From contig JALQSY010000016.1 in NCBI GenBank assembly GCA_023264215.1, positions 1-19,581 on the forward strand: a DNA stretch of 19,581 bases, given 5' to 3'. Shown here piece by piece: positions 6,921-15,485 of the stretch; within the stretch, counting starts at the first letter, position 1, and every line of letters begins with the position of its first letter. The notes below the pieces were generated by a model, which was not told where the DNA came from, did not search any database, and saw only the letters and a list, made by a program, of their open reading frames with translations. The translations under genes were made by a program, and so were the position numbers. The DNA comes from Candidatus Nanopelagicales bacterium (GTDB lineage: Bacteria > Actinomycetota > Actinomycetes > S36-B12).

Positions 6921-7994
6921 CGACCACAGTTGGAGTTGGCGCACGAACGCCGGCCCCTCGATCGCCCAGTTCATGTGCGTGCGGACCCACTCCCGGCCCG
7001 ACTCGGCCATGGACAGGCGCATGTCGTCGTCACCGTCGAGCCGCATGATCGCGTCGCGCACCGCGCGGCTATCGCCGAACGGCACGATGACGCCGCCGCC
7101 GCTGCGCTCGGCGAGTTCGACAGCGAGGGGCAGCGGCGTCGACACGAAGGGGATCCCGTGGGCGAGGTACTCCAGCAGCTTGGTGGGCATGGAGTGGCGG
7201 TAGTTCGGCTTGTCGTGCAGCAGGGACAGCCCGGCCGTCGCACCCTCGAGCATGGTCAGGGCCCGGGAGTTCTCGACGTAGCCGTGCCAGGTCATCCAGC
7301 CTCGGTCGGCCGCGCGCCGCAGGTCATCGGCGACCTCCGGGCCCGCACCCCCGATCAACTCCAAGGTGACCGCACCCTCTTCGGCGAGCAGCCGTCCCAC
7401 CTCGATGAGGTCATCGGCGCCGCGAGCGCGGCTGAGGCTCCCGACGTAGACGGCCCGGCCCCGGGAGGTCGGGGGGACGCCCTCGGGCACGCTCACTGCG
7501 TTGGGCACGACCGGGTGAGCACGGTCGAATCGATCGGCGTATGCCTCCTCGGCCAGGAGCAGGTGCACGCGACGCTCAGCCCAGTGTTCGACCCGACGCA
7601 CCCCCCATGCGGTCGGCGCGGCCAGCGCGGCGGGGAGCCACGGCTTCATGCCGATAGCGGCCGCGGTGTCCTCGTGGACGTCCCACACGACGCAGGGATG
7701 CCGGAGCCCGGCGATCGTGGCCAGGGCCTCCGGGGAGTGCAGCAGGACGACGTCGTGATCGGGCGCGAGGGATCGCACGGCACGGCGCGCGGCGCGCAGG
7801 GAGGCGGTCCGCCGCCGTCCGTGCGAGCGCGGGATATCGACGGCGCGCACGCCCGGCAGAGGCGAGGCTCCGAACGCGGTGAACGGGCCAACCTGGGTGA
7901 CGGCATGGCCTGCGTCCGTCAGGGCGGCGATCTCCCGCTCGCTCACCCGTGCGTCACGGGGATGATGGACCGGGCATACGACGAGGACGCGCAT
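6912..7994 (-). CDS. GT4-like glycosyltransferase
   Basis: Predicted retaining glycosyltransferase with a GT-B fold (360 aa). The N-terminal acceptor domain begins MRVLVVCPVHHPRDARV, with alternating strand/helix pattern and WDVHED (104-109). The nucleotide-sugar domain begins around AVYVGSLSRARGADDLIE (about 181-198) and contains the conserved K-LLEYLAHGIPFV stretch (272-284) typical of GT4 enzymes. No signal peptide or transmembrane segment is seen, so it probably acts at the inner membrane face. The ATG at 7994 lies 2 nt after the stop of the ABC ATPase gene, so it is the last gene of the five-gene minus-strand unit. The donor and acceptor sugars cannot be told from sequence. Confidence 0.88.
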   Translation of the reverse strand: MRVLVVCPVHHPRDARVSEREIAALTDAGHAVTQVGPFTAFGASPLPGVRAVDIPRSHGRRRTASLRAARRAVRSLAPDHDVVLLHSPEALATIAGLRHPCVVWDVHEDTAAAIGMKPWLPAALAAPTAWGVRRVEHWAERRVHLLLAEEAYADRFDRAHPVVPNAVSVPEGVPPTSRGRAVYVGSLSRARGADDLIEVGRLLAEEGAVTLELIGGAGPEVADDLRRAADRGWMTWHGYVENSRALTMLEGATAGLSLLHDKPNYRHSMPTKLLEYLAHGIPFVSTPLPLAVELAERSGGGVIVPFGDSRAVRDAIMRLDGDDDMRLSMAESGREWVRTHMNWAIEGPAFVRQLQLWSPP

Positions 7995-7996
7995 CG

Positions 7997-8923
7997 TCAG
8001 TCGCCGCTCTCGGCCAATTCGGCGCGGGCCTCCTCGTTGGCCTCCTTGCGCTTCTTGCGCCGCTCTCGCATCGCCTTCTTGGACTTCAGGCCGAAGCGCT
8101 GCTCGTACTCCGGGATGATCTCGTCAGGCGCACCATCGGCGAGGATCCTTCCCTCGTCGAGCCAGAGCACGCGATTGCAGGCCGAACGGATGGCGCCCAT
8201 CGAGTGGCTCACGAGGAAGATCGTGTCGGCCTCGTCGCGCAGCTGCTGGATGCGCTGGCTGCTGCGCTTGACGAACTCCCCGTCCCCGGTGGACAGCGCC
8301 TCGTCGATCAGCAGGATCTCGTGGGTCACCGACGACGCGATCGCGAACTTCAGCCGCGCTGACATGCCCGACGAGTACGTGTTCATCGGCATGTGGATCG
8401 CCGAGCCGATGCCGCTGAACTCCACGACCGAGGGGATGCGCTCCTTCACCTCGGCCGGCGTCAGACCGAGCGCCAGGAGTCCGAGCTCGACATTGCGCAG
8501 CCCGGACAGTGCCTGCATCAGCGCCGAGCTCACTCCGAGCATCGTGGGCTGACCGTCGGCGTAGACCGCTCCGGAATTGGGTGGCAGCAGCCCCGCGATG
8601 GCCCGCATGAGGGTGGACTTGCCCGCACCGTTCTTGCCGATGACGCCCACGGCCTCGCCCTGCCGGGCGATGAAGCTGACCCCGCGCAGCGCATGGATCT
8701 CGCGCTTGGTGGACACCGGTCGCCGCGACCTGAGCCGCTGCCATCGCGACGCCGAGCCCTCCAGCGGCTCATCCGGCGCGGTCCACACGCGGTAGATGAT
8801 GTGCAGGTCGTCCACGACGACCTTGATCGGCGCGTCGGGGTCACTTTCCTTGGGCGGGTCGACGTCGACGAAGTCGGCGTCCTCGCTGAGATCGAACTCC
8901 AGGTCGTCGTCAGCCTCGGCCAT
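7997..8923 (-). CDS. polysaccharide ABC exporter, ATP-binding subunit (Wzt/RfbE-like)
   Basis: ATPase subunit (308 aa) that powers export of a glycan across the cytoplasmic membrane. Visible motifs: Walker A GKNGAGKST (96-104), ABC signature YSSGMSARLKFA (183-194), Walker B ILLIDE (203-208), and H-loop histidine 240 in VSHS. The YSSGM signature and the preceding NVELGLLALGL region fit the O-antigen/teichoic-acid/galactan exporter ATPases. It has an unusual acidic N-terminal extension of about 30 residues and a highly charged, Lys/Arg/Glu-rich C-terminal tail (about 279-303). It lacks the large carbohydrate-binding C-terminal domain of Wzt, which argues against a terminal-sugar recognition step by this subunit. 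The ATG at 8923 has GAGGA 5 nt upstream. The gene overlaps the end of the permease gene by 14 nt, implying coupled production of the two subunits. Confidence 0.93.
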   Translation of the reverse strand: MAEADDDLEFDLSEDADFVDVDPPKESDPDAPIKVVVDDLHIIYRVWTAPDEPLEGSASRWQRLRSRRPVSTKREIHALRGVSFIARQGEAVGVIGKNGAGKSTLMRAIAGLLPPNSGAVYADGQPTMLGVSSALMQALSGLRNVELGLLALGLTPAEVKERIPSVVEFSGIGSAIHMPMNTYSSGMSARLKFAIASSVTHEILLIDEALSTGDGEFVKRSSQRIQQLRDEADTIFLVSHSMGAIRSACNRVLWLDEGRILADGAPDEIIPEYEQRFGLKSKKAMRERRKKRKEANEEARAELAESGD

Positions 8924-9797
8924 AGCGGTCCTCGGCTCGCCAGAAGAACCACAGTCCGAGCGGGAGCATCACGACCGCCCAGGCCACGGCCAGCACCCAG
9001 TTCCACACGCCGCCCGGAGAGAAGTACGAGTCCATGAGCGCATCGCGCATGCAGTTGAGGTACACCGTGCCCGGGTTGACCCCGATGATGAACGTGGCCC
9101 ACTCCGGCAGGCCGAGGCGGTCCAGGCGGTCGACGATCGGGATCATCACGCCGGACATGTAGCCCCACACGCGCAGGATGTAGGGCAGGACCTCGGAGAT
9201 GTCCTGGAGCGTCGCGATCACCCTGGCCATGACCAGGGCCATGCCGAGGGAGAACATCAGGATGAGCAGCAGGGCCACGGGCGCCAGCAGCCACTGCCAC
9301 GTGATGGGCTCCCCGGTGATGAGCAGGATCACGATCATGATCGGAATCGCGTACATGAAGACGCGCAACTGCTTGATCACCACGGCGATGGGCAGGACGG
9401 CACGCGGGAAGTGAATCGACCTCACCAGTCCCTCGTTGCCCGCGATCGATCGCGAGCCCGCGGTGATGGACTGGCGGATGATCGCGAAGGTGAAGACGCC
9501 CGCGGCGAGGAATCCGGTGTAGTTCTCCACGCTGCCGCGCCCGCCCAGCAGGAAGCCGAAGAGGAACCAGTAGAGCGCCATGGTGAGGACCGGGTCCATC
9601 ACCTGCCAGAACTGCCCCAGTCGGCTCTTGGTGTTCTGCTTGTCGACGCTCGCCTTGGCGAAGGCGCGGATGAAGGCACGCCGCTGCCACAGGCTCCGCA
9701 GGTAGGACCAGAAGGGCGGCCTGCTGTTGACGGGCGCGAGGCCCGCCTGCTGGGCGAGGTCCGAAGCGTCGACCTCGCGGCCGTCGACCTGGATCAG
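8910..9797 (-). CDS. polysaccharide ABC exporter, ABC-2 permease (Wzm-like)
   Basis: Integral membrane subunit of the glycan exporter (about 295 aa). An amphipathic N-terminal stretch leads to SRLGQFWQVMDPVL (about 58-71), the conserved entry to the first membrane helix of ABC-2 permeases. Six hydrophobic segments follow (roughly 69-86, 94-113, 142-162, 168-192, 205-223, 265-285), with the IHFPRAVLPIA motif between the second and third. The start is a problem: no ATG, GTG or TTG exists at the expected place. The best candidate is CTG at 9797, which overlaps the upstream TGA (CTGA) and has AAGGTGG 7 nt before it. An ATG at 9950 would add about 51 residues of unrelated shadow sequence. The next ATG inside would remove the amphipathic region. 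Confidence 0.87.
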   Translation of the reverse strand: MIQVDGREVDASDLAQQAGLAPVNSRPPFWSYLRSLWQRRAFIRAFAKASVDKQNTKSRLGQFWQVMDPVLTMALYWFLFGFLLGGRGSVENYTGFLAAGVFTFAIIRQSITAGSRSIAGNEGLVRSIHFPRAVLPIAVVIKQLRVFMYAIPIMIVILLITGEPITWQWLLAPVALLLILMFSLGMALVMARVIATLQDISEVLPYILRVWGYMSGVMIPIVDRLDRLGLPEWATFIIGVNPGTVYLNCMRDALMDSYFSPGGVWNWVLAVAWAVVMLPLGLWFFWRAEDRYGRG

Positions 9798-11053
9798 AGC
9801 CGCACCACCTTCGGACCGGTCGTCACTCCCCGCGTGTCGAAGAACCGGGGCGCACGCGCGACGAGATCGACCAGGTCGTATGCGGCGTGGCTCTGCAGGA
9901 GCACGACGAGGTCCGCGCTCGCCATCGCGCTGTCCAGGTCGGCCACGCACTCAAGGTCGGCGTCCCCGAGCCGCCAGGTGGTGACATGCGGATCGTGGAA
10001 CTGCACCTCGGCGCCCTTGTCACGGAGCTCGACCGCGATGGGCTTCGCCGGCGATTCGCGCTGGTCGGCGATGTCGGGCTTGTACGTGACACCCAGGAGG
10101 AGGATGCGCGCTCCTCGCAGGGCCTTGCCCTCGTCGTTCAGCGCGTCCTGGATCCGGCGGACGACGTAGGAGGGCATGCCGGCGTTGATCTCCTGGGCCA
10201 GCTCGACGAATCGGAAGGGATATCCGAGTTTCGCCTGCACCTGGTAGGACAGGTAGTTGGGATCGATCGGGATGCAGTGACCGCCGACGCCGGGGCCGGG
10301 GTAGAACGCCTGGAAGCCGAACGGCTTGCTCTTGGCGGCGGCGATCACATCCCACAGATCGATGCCGAGCTCGTGGCAGAAGCGCGCCATCTCGTTGACG
10401 AGGGCGATGTTGATGTGGCGGTAGGTGTTCTCGAGCAGTTTGGCCATCTCGGCCTCACGGGTGCCCCTTGCCCGGACGACGGTGTCGACGAAGGCGCCGT
10501 AGAAGCTCGCGGCCGCGTCCGTGCACGACTCCGTGTGACCACCGACGACCTTGGGCGTGTTGCGCATGCCGAAGGTGGGGTTGCCCGGATCGATGCGCTC
10601 CGGACTGAAGGCGAGGTGGAAATCCCGTCCGGCGATCAGGCCGCCCGCCTCGAGCACCGGCCGCACCTCGTCATCGGTCGTGCCCGGATAGGTCGTCGAC
10701 TCCAGGACGATGAGATGACCCGGTCGCAGGTGCTCGGCGATCGAACGCGTCGCGCCCAGCACGGCGCCCAGGTCGGGTCCGCCCTCGGGGGTCAGGGGGG
10801 TAGGCACGCAGATGACGACGGCCCTGGCATCGGCGATGACGGCGGGATCGGTCGTCGCGACGAAGCCGCGCTCGAGCATGTCCGCGATATCCGCGTCGGA
10901 CAGGTCGTCGACGTGCGAGCGACCTGCGGCCAGGCCGTCGACGACCGCCCGGGACAGGTCCAGGCCCGTGACCGACAGGCCGGCCCTCGTCGCCTCCTGC
11001 GCCAGCGGCAGGCCCACGTAGCCGAGCCCGATCACCACGAGGTCGCGCGTCAT
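9794..11053 (-). CDS. UDP-N-acetylhexosamine 6-dehydrogenase (WbpA/WecC family)
   Basis: Nucleotide-sugar dehydrogenase (419 aa) making a UDP-amino-uronic acid by two NAD-dependent oxidations at C6. It has the N-terminal Rossmann loop GLGYVGLP (9-16), VPTPLTPEG and EST-TYPGTT, FSPERIDPG (149-157), conserved K205/N209 in AKLLENTYRHINIALVNE, and the catalytic cysteine C260 in GPGVGGHCIPIDP. GVTYKPDIADQRESPA follows in the C-terminal domain. The GGHCIPIDP form suits enzymes acting on UDP-GlcNAc or UDP-ManNAc rather than UDP-glucose. With the epimerase in the neighbouring unit, UDP-ManNAcA or UDP-GlcNAcA is the likely product (inference). The ATG at 11053 is preferred over that at 11059 because AGAAGG then lies 6 nt upstream. 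An 85-nt gap separates it from the upstream glycosyltransferase gene. Confidence 0.93.
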   Translation of the reverse strand: MTRDLVVIGLGYVGLPLAQEATRAGLSVTGLDLSRAVVDGLAAGRSHVDDLSDADIADMLERGFVATTDPAVIADARAVVICVPTPLTPEGGPDLGAVLGATRSIAEHLRPGHLIVLESTTYPGTTDDEVRPVLEAGGLIAGRDFHLAFSPERIDPGNPTFGMRNTPKVVGGHTESCTDAAASFYGAFVDTVVRARGTREAEMAKLLENTYRHINIALVNEMARFCHELGIDLWDVIAAAKSKPFGFQAFYPGPGVGGHCIPIDPNYLSYQVQAKLGYPFRFVELAQEINAGMPSYVVRRIQDALNDEGKALRGARILLLGVTYKPDIADQRESPAKPIAVELRDKGAEVQFHDPHVTTWRLGDADLECVADLDSAMASADLVVLLQSHAAYDLVDLVARAPRFFDTRGVTTGPKVVRL

Positions 11054-11092
11054 GTCCATCCTTCTCGCTCCGCCTCGGCCGCCTCACGGGCA

Positions 11093-11110
11093 GGCGGCAG
11101 GCCTGTCGCC
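11093..11110. other. imperfect palindrome in the 85-nt gap before the dehydrogenase gene
   Basis: An 18-nt dyad GGCGGCAGG/CCTGTCGCC is self-complementary apart from a central G-T pair on each side. It lies in the spacer between the large glycosyltransferase gene and the dehydrogenase gene (11054-11138). It may be an intra-operon hairpin or protein site. No promoter could be assigned there. Confidence 0.25.
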
Positions 11111-11138
11111 AGGTGTCAGGACCCGGCCGGTCGGGCGC

Positions 11139-12782
11139 TCACATCCGAACGCCGAGCCAAGAGTACGCCGCGCGATAGGCCTCCATGACGGAAGGCCACG
11201 TGCGCGTGGTGGCGACCCAGGTCCGCGCCTGCTGCCCGGCGGATTCGCGGATCGCCGGGTCTGCCCAGGCGGACAGGGCCTGCGCGAGCGCCTCCACGTC
11301 CCCCGCGGCCACCAGGGGCGACCCGGGAGCCAGCACCTCGGCGATCGCCGGGAGGTCGCTGCCCACCACAGGGATCCCGCGCGCCTGAGCCTCGAGGGGC
11401 TTCAGGGGTGTGACCGTCCGGTGCACGGCGCTGTCGCGGCGAGGCAGGGCGAAGACGTCGAGCGCATCGAACCACACCCGCACGTCCGCGACGGGGATGC
11501 GGCCGGGTGCGACCAGCGGCACGCCGAGGGCACGTGCCTGATCCTCGAGCGCGCGCAGATCCGGCCCGTCCCCCACGACCAGGGCCCGCGCATCGAGTCC
11601 CGTCCCGCGCAGGGTCGCGACCGCATCGAGCATCGTGTCGAGGCCTTCGCCGGCGTTGATCGTCGCGACGCTCCCGACCCAGTAGGCCGACTCCAGCCCC
11701 AGGCTCCGCCTCGCCGCGGCGACGTCACGCGTCTCGAGGTAGTCCGTCGGGACGGCGTTGGGGACGACGAATACCCGCTCGGGTGCGACCCCCCGCGAGA
11801 TGATCTCGTCGCGCATCCGGGCTCCCAGGGTCGTCACGACGTCTGCGGCGAGCAGCACATCGGTGTGCCGCTGGCGCAGGAGCGCGAAGGTGTCGGAGTC
11901 GGCGGCCGCCTGTCCCCCGTGGCGGGCAAGCCACATGTCCTCGAAGAAGGTGCGTGCCTCATAGGCGACGGGGATCCCTCTCGCGCGGCCCACCTGAAGG
12001 GCCGCAACGGCGTTGGCGTGGTCGGAGGCCGCGTGCAGTACAGCCGGTCGCAGCCGCTCGACCAGGTCCGCGAGCATCGACGCGTACGCCTGCTGCATGC
12101 TCTCGTCCGAAGGCATGACCGTGGGCAGGAGGCGGTGGTACGGCACGCCGTCGATGAACTCGGTGTCCGCTGCCCACAGGTCCCCGTGCGTGACCGGGTA
12201 TCCGGGCCGGGTGACGACGTGCGCATCCCAGCCAAGATCTCGTTGCGCACGGGCGACGCGCTGGGTGCGGATCGTGGATCCGGCCTGTGTGCGAGGCAGC
12301 GAGTTGATGACGACGTGCAGTACGCGACCGTTCCGCACCTCGACATCCGCGGACCTCGCTGATGGCGGTCCCACTCCGATGGGCCGGTCGAGGATCGACA
12401 GCTGTCGACGCGCTGCGCGCACCGCACGTCGTCCGCGGGCGTCGATCGCATGACTGCTCGCGACGTCCGTCAGCCGCCCGCCCAGTCCCGCGACCGCGAG
12501 TTCGCATGACGGCCTGTCCGGGGAGTCCACGGGGATGGCGGCCAGCGCCTCGAGCGCATCGTCGTAGCGATCCGACGCCACCGCCCGATCGACGGCTGCC
12601 GGCCCCTGCGGGGTTTCGGATGCCGCGATCACTCCCCGGATGCGCCCACGCACGACGCTGCCGGCGCCGAGGGACACGGCCCGCTCCAGGGCCACTCGTC
12701 CGCGCGCAGGATCCTGCGCGAAGCGCCGCAGCGCTCCGGAGACGGCCAGGGGAACGCGCCGCGCGTAGCCGAGCCCCCTCAT
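11139..12782 (-). CDS. GT4 glycosyltransferase with ~150-aa N-terminal extension
   Basis: Large predicted glycosyltransferase (547 aa). Residues about 152-545 form a GT-B pair. The acceptor half begins VLHVVINSLPRTQAGSTIRT, and YEARTFFEDMWL (274-285) is a signature of exopolysaccharide GT4 enzymes. The donor half has VPNAV, VVGDGPD and TPLKPLEAQARGIPVVGSD (457-475). The first ~150 residues are Ala/Arg-rich, probably helical, and match no domain I recognise. ATG at 12782 is supported by GAGG 5 nt upstream; longer readings run antisense to the epimerase gene. It heads the five-gene minus-strand unit and is divergent from the epimerase gene across 78 bp. It is probably cytoplasmic; sugar specificity is unknown. 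Confidence 0.88.
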   Translation of the reverse strand: MRGLGYARRVPLAVSGALRRFAQDPARGRVALERAVSLGAGSVVRGRIRGVIAASETPQGPAAVDRAVASDRYDDALEALAAIPVDSPDRPSCELAVAGLGGRLTDVASSHAIDARGRRAVRAARRQLSILDRPIGVGPPSARSADVEVRNGRVLHVVINSLPRTQAGSTIRTQRVARAQRDLGWDAHVVTRPGYPVTHGDLWAADTEFIDGVPYHRLLPTVMPSDESMQQAYASMLADLVERLRPAVLHAASDHANAVAALQVGRARGIPVAYEARTFFEDMWLARHGGQAAADSDTFALLRQRHTDVLLAADVVTTLGARMRDEIISRGVAPERVFVVPNAVPTDYLETRDVAAARRSLGLESAYWVGSVATINAGEGLDTMLDAVATLRGTGLDARALVVGDGPDLRALEDQARALGVPLVAPGRIPVADVRVWFDALDVFALPRRDSAVHRTVTPLKPLEAQARGIPVVGSDLPAIAEVLAPGSPLVAAGDVEALAQALSAWADPAIRESAGQQARTWVATTRTWPSVMEAYRAAYSWLGVRM

Positions 12783-12860
12783 GTCCGCCTCATGGTCTGG
12801 GATACTAACCGCGGTGGCGACGCCACCCATGCGCGCGAACCCGCCGACAGGAAGGCAGCG
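12783..12860. promoter_or_regulatory. divergent promoter region with operator-like palindrome
   Basis: The only gene-free spacer between the two divergent glycan units. It contains a perfect 15-nt dyad GGTGGCG-A-CGCCACC at 12813-12827. It also has the most AT-rich stretch nearby (GATACTAAC, 12801-12809), which could supply a -10 element for either direction: GATACT on plus, TTAGTAT on minus. No convincing -35 is visible. One regulator binding the dyad could control both units together (inference). Confidence 0.45.
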
Positions 12861-13946
12861 ATGACCCTGCTGCACGTCACCGGGGCGCGACCCAACTTCC
12901 CCAAGGCCGCGCCGGTTATCGCGGCCCTGGCCGCCCGGGGGATGCGCCAGCGCCTGGTCCACACCGGTCAGCACTACGACGACCGCATGTCGGAGGTGTT
13001 CTTCCGCGAGCTCGACCTGCCGCGGCCGGACATCAACCTCGGCGTCGGATCCGGGAGCCACGCGCAGCAGACGGCTGCGCTCCTGGTCGGCCTCGAGGAG
13101 GAGTTCCTCGCTACGCGACCCGAACTCGTCATCGTGTACGGGGACGTCAACTCGACCCTGGCGGCGGCCGTCGCGGCAAGCAAGCTCCAGATCCCGGTGG
13201 CGCATGTCGAGGCCGGCCTGCGGTCCTTCGACATGTCGATGCCGGAGGAGATCAACCGGATCGTCACCGACCGGCTGTCAGACCTCCTGCTGTGCACCAG
13301 TCCGGACGCCATCGCCCACCTCGCTCACGAGGGTGTGCCGGCCGAGCGGATCCACCTGGTCGGCAATCCGATGATCGACACCCTGCTGGCGCAGATCGAC
13401 AGGTTCGACGCCGATCGCATGCGATCCACGCTCCGCCTGCCCGAGGACTATCTCGTCGCCACCCTCCACCGCCCGGGCAACGTCGATGATCCAGGGGCAG
13501 CGGGTGAGCTCGTCGCGCTGCTGCACTCCGCCGCCGCGCGCGCGGACATCGTGCTCCCCCTCCACCCGCGCGGTCGAGCCGTCCTGGAGGCCCTGGGCCT
13601 GGACGACCATCCCCGAATGCACGTCGTGGAGCCCCTGGGCTACCTGGACTTCATGGGCCTGGTGCGGGGCTCGCGCGCGGTGATCACCGACTCGGGCGGC
13701 GTGCAGGAGGAGACCACGGTCCTCGGCATACCCTGCCTGACCCTGCGACCCAACACCGAGCGCCCGGTCACGATCACCCACGGCACGAACCGCCTCGCGA
13801 CGCCCGCGACACTGCTCCCCCTGCTCGACGAGGCCCTCGCGGGCGCCGACGATTCCGCGCGACGCCCGCCCCTGTGGGACGGGTACGCCGGTGAGCGCAT
13901 CGCCGATGTCATCGTGGACTGGCTCGGGGAGCGGGCACCTCGATGA
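12861..13946 (+). CDS. wecB: UDP-N-acetylglucosamine 2-epimerase (non-hydrolysing)
   Basis: Converts UDP-GlcNAc to UDP-ManNAc in the cytosol, the first step to ManNAc or ManNAcA residues. The 361-aa protein keeps the family active-site set at expected positions: R10 and K15 in GARPNFPK, D95 in GDVNST, E117 in VEAGLRS, the PEE glutamates at 129-130 before INR, H203 in LHRPGN, DSGGVQEE (277-284) and RPNTERP (296-302). ATG at 12861 is chosen because AGGAAGG lies 5 nt upstream and the protein then starts at the usual position. It is first in the plus-strand unit; its TGA overlaps the ATG of the next gene (ATGA). Paired with the dehydrogenase across the divergent promoter it completes a UDP-amino-uronate route. 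Confidence 0.95.
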   Translation: MTLLHVTGARPNFPKAAPVIAALAARGMRQRLVHTGQHYDDRMSEVFFRELDLPRPDINLGVGSGSHAQQTAALLVGLEEEFLATRPELVIVYGDVNSTLAAAVAASKLQIPVAHVEAGLRSFDMSMPEEINRIVTDRLSDLLLCTSPDAIAHLAHEGVPAERIHLVGNPMIDTLLAQIDRFDADRMRSTLRLPEDYLVATLHRPGNVDDPGAAGELVALLHSAAARADIVLPLHPRGRAVLEALGLDDHPRMHVVEPLGYLDFMGLVRGSRAVITDSGGVQEETTVLGIPCLTLRPNTERPVTITHGTNRLATPATLLPLLDEALAGADDSARRPPLWDGYAGERIADVIVDWLGERAPR

Positions 13947-15485
13947 CCGACGAGATGGCCGGCGACTCGCTCGAGCCGGACGTCGTCGGCGTCCGCGAGA
14001 ACGGCCGCGCCGGTGCTCGGGCCATGGCCGAGCTCCGGCAGGCGCAGTCCCGTGCGGACCACGCCGAGCGCGAGCTCGAGCGCACCAAGCGCAGCGCGTC
14101 CTACGTCGTCGGCAACCTGCTCGTGCGCGCCGCCAAGGATCCGCGACGCCTGATCACCCTGCCCCGGGACCTGTGGCGCGTCTGGCGCCTGCGCAAGGCG
14201 CGCAGGACTACCGCGGCGTCGGGCTCCACGCCCGCGCGCACGCGAGCCGTCCTCGACCTCGATGCGGCCCGACTGCTCGTCCCGCGCCTGGCCGCGGTCG
14301 ACCCGGGCCGTGGCATCTCGATCGCCGGCGCCATCGCCAGCGCGACCGCACGAGGCTGGGCACCGTATGCAGCGGTCAGCCGCGCGCTCCCCCACGAGGC
14401 TGCGGCCCTCGTGGAGGCCGCTGATCCCGACATCGTCGTCATCGACACGTCCGCCGGACATCCCGGCGAGGCCTGGGCCCACCTCGGCGATCCCGCGGCC
14501 GCCGATCGCCTCCTCGCCGCTGGCGCACTGGTGGATGCCGCGCACGCTCTCGGCCGGCCCGCTGTGCTGCTGCGCATGACACCGCCCTCCCACACCGCCT
14601 ACCTCGAGTCCCTGGCGCAGCGGTGCGACCTCGTCGTCGACGGCCCCGGCTCGGCGCCGATGTCCACGCACTGGCACCCCGGCGTCGATCCGCTCGCACG
14701 CCCGCCGCTGCCCGCGGCACCGGCGCTGCTCGATCTCGCCGATCGACCCGACATCAGCGCGAGGGCTGCGCGACGCATCGATGTCGATCCCACCCTCGCC
14801 CCGGACGTCGGCTTGGTCGAGGGCGCTCGAATCTGCGACCGGAGTGCTGGACCGGTCGAGGGAGGCCGGGCTTCTCGGTGTCTCCCTGGCCAGTGCTGCC
14901 GCGCTCGCTGCCGGGCGCCGTGTGATGTGTCCGGACGACACGGACCTCGAGCGGCTCCTGGCCCCCTGGCCCGACGCCCGCGACGCCGCGGTCGTCTCCG
15001 GCGACCCTGCGCGCCTGGCGGCGCTCGCCGAGTCCGGTCCACTGGCGCTCACCGACGCCGAGCAGCGCGCGGTCATCGCCGCCATCCTGCTGGGAGCCGC
15101 CGCACCGGTGCAGCTCACGCTGCTGGCCCAGCTGCTCCACATCCCGTCCCGGCCGCGATCGCTGTGGGATGTCGCACTCGTGGCCGATCCCGTGCTGGAC
15201 GTCGATCGCGTCCTGGCGCAGTCATGGCGTCCGCGCGAACTCGTCGTCACCGAAGGGCTGCCGGACCGCGCTGCCGATGCCCTGGCCGAGGCGGGCATCG
15301 AGGTCGTGCTCGCGCCCGACCATGTCGGGCTCGATCCCGCCATGCTGGGGACCTCGTCACCGCTCGTCGCCATGTCGGTCGACACCGGCAACCCCCACGA
15401 TCTGCTCGACCTGCTCGCGGGACACCTCCTCGGCCAGCCGGCCCGATCGCATCCAACGGACGCTCGCCTGGTGCGTGCGTCGTGA
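13943..15485 (+). pseudogene. glycosyltransferase-like protein, interrupted by a 1-nt frameshift
   Basis: Reads well from ATG 13943 to about 14821 (293 codons), then in the +1 frame from about 14823 to TGA 15483-15485 (220 codons), about 513 aa if joined. Deleting one G of the GGG at 14821-14823 gives a smooth join, VEALESATGVLDRSREAG. The N-terminus has a short charged coiled-coil (about 28-50), then SASYVVGNLLVRAAKDPRRL and LPRDLWRVWRLRK, a linker often found in surface-glycan glycosyltransferases. Residues about 105-265 look Rossmann-like (DPDIVVIDTSAGHP, CDLVVDGPG, WHPGVDPL). The second part has SLWDVALVADPVLDVDRVL and RPRELVVTEG. No catalytic signature is certain. Both ends overlap neighbours by 4 nt (ATGA, GTGA), so the gene limits are secure. 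The shift may be a real mutation or a sequence error. Confidence 0.75.

Noticed and set aside
6528..8552. 674-codon plus-strand open frame across the sulfotransferase end, the GT4 gene and the ABC ATPase gene
   Set aside because: It runs out of frame through one confident gene and antisense to two others, and its composition changes abruptly at each gene boundary.
14815..14830. Programmed +1 frameshift to make the 513-residue protein
   Set aside because: No slippery heptamer, stop codon in the zero frame or stimulatory structure is evident; a single extra G in a GGG run is a simpler account.
13640..15391. 583-codon minus-strand open frame opposite the epimerase and the frameshifted gene
   Set aside because: Ser/Arg/Ala-rich shadow with no recognisable motif, opposite sequence with clear protein character.
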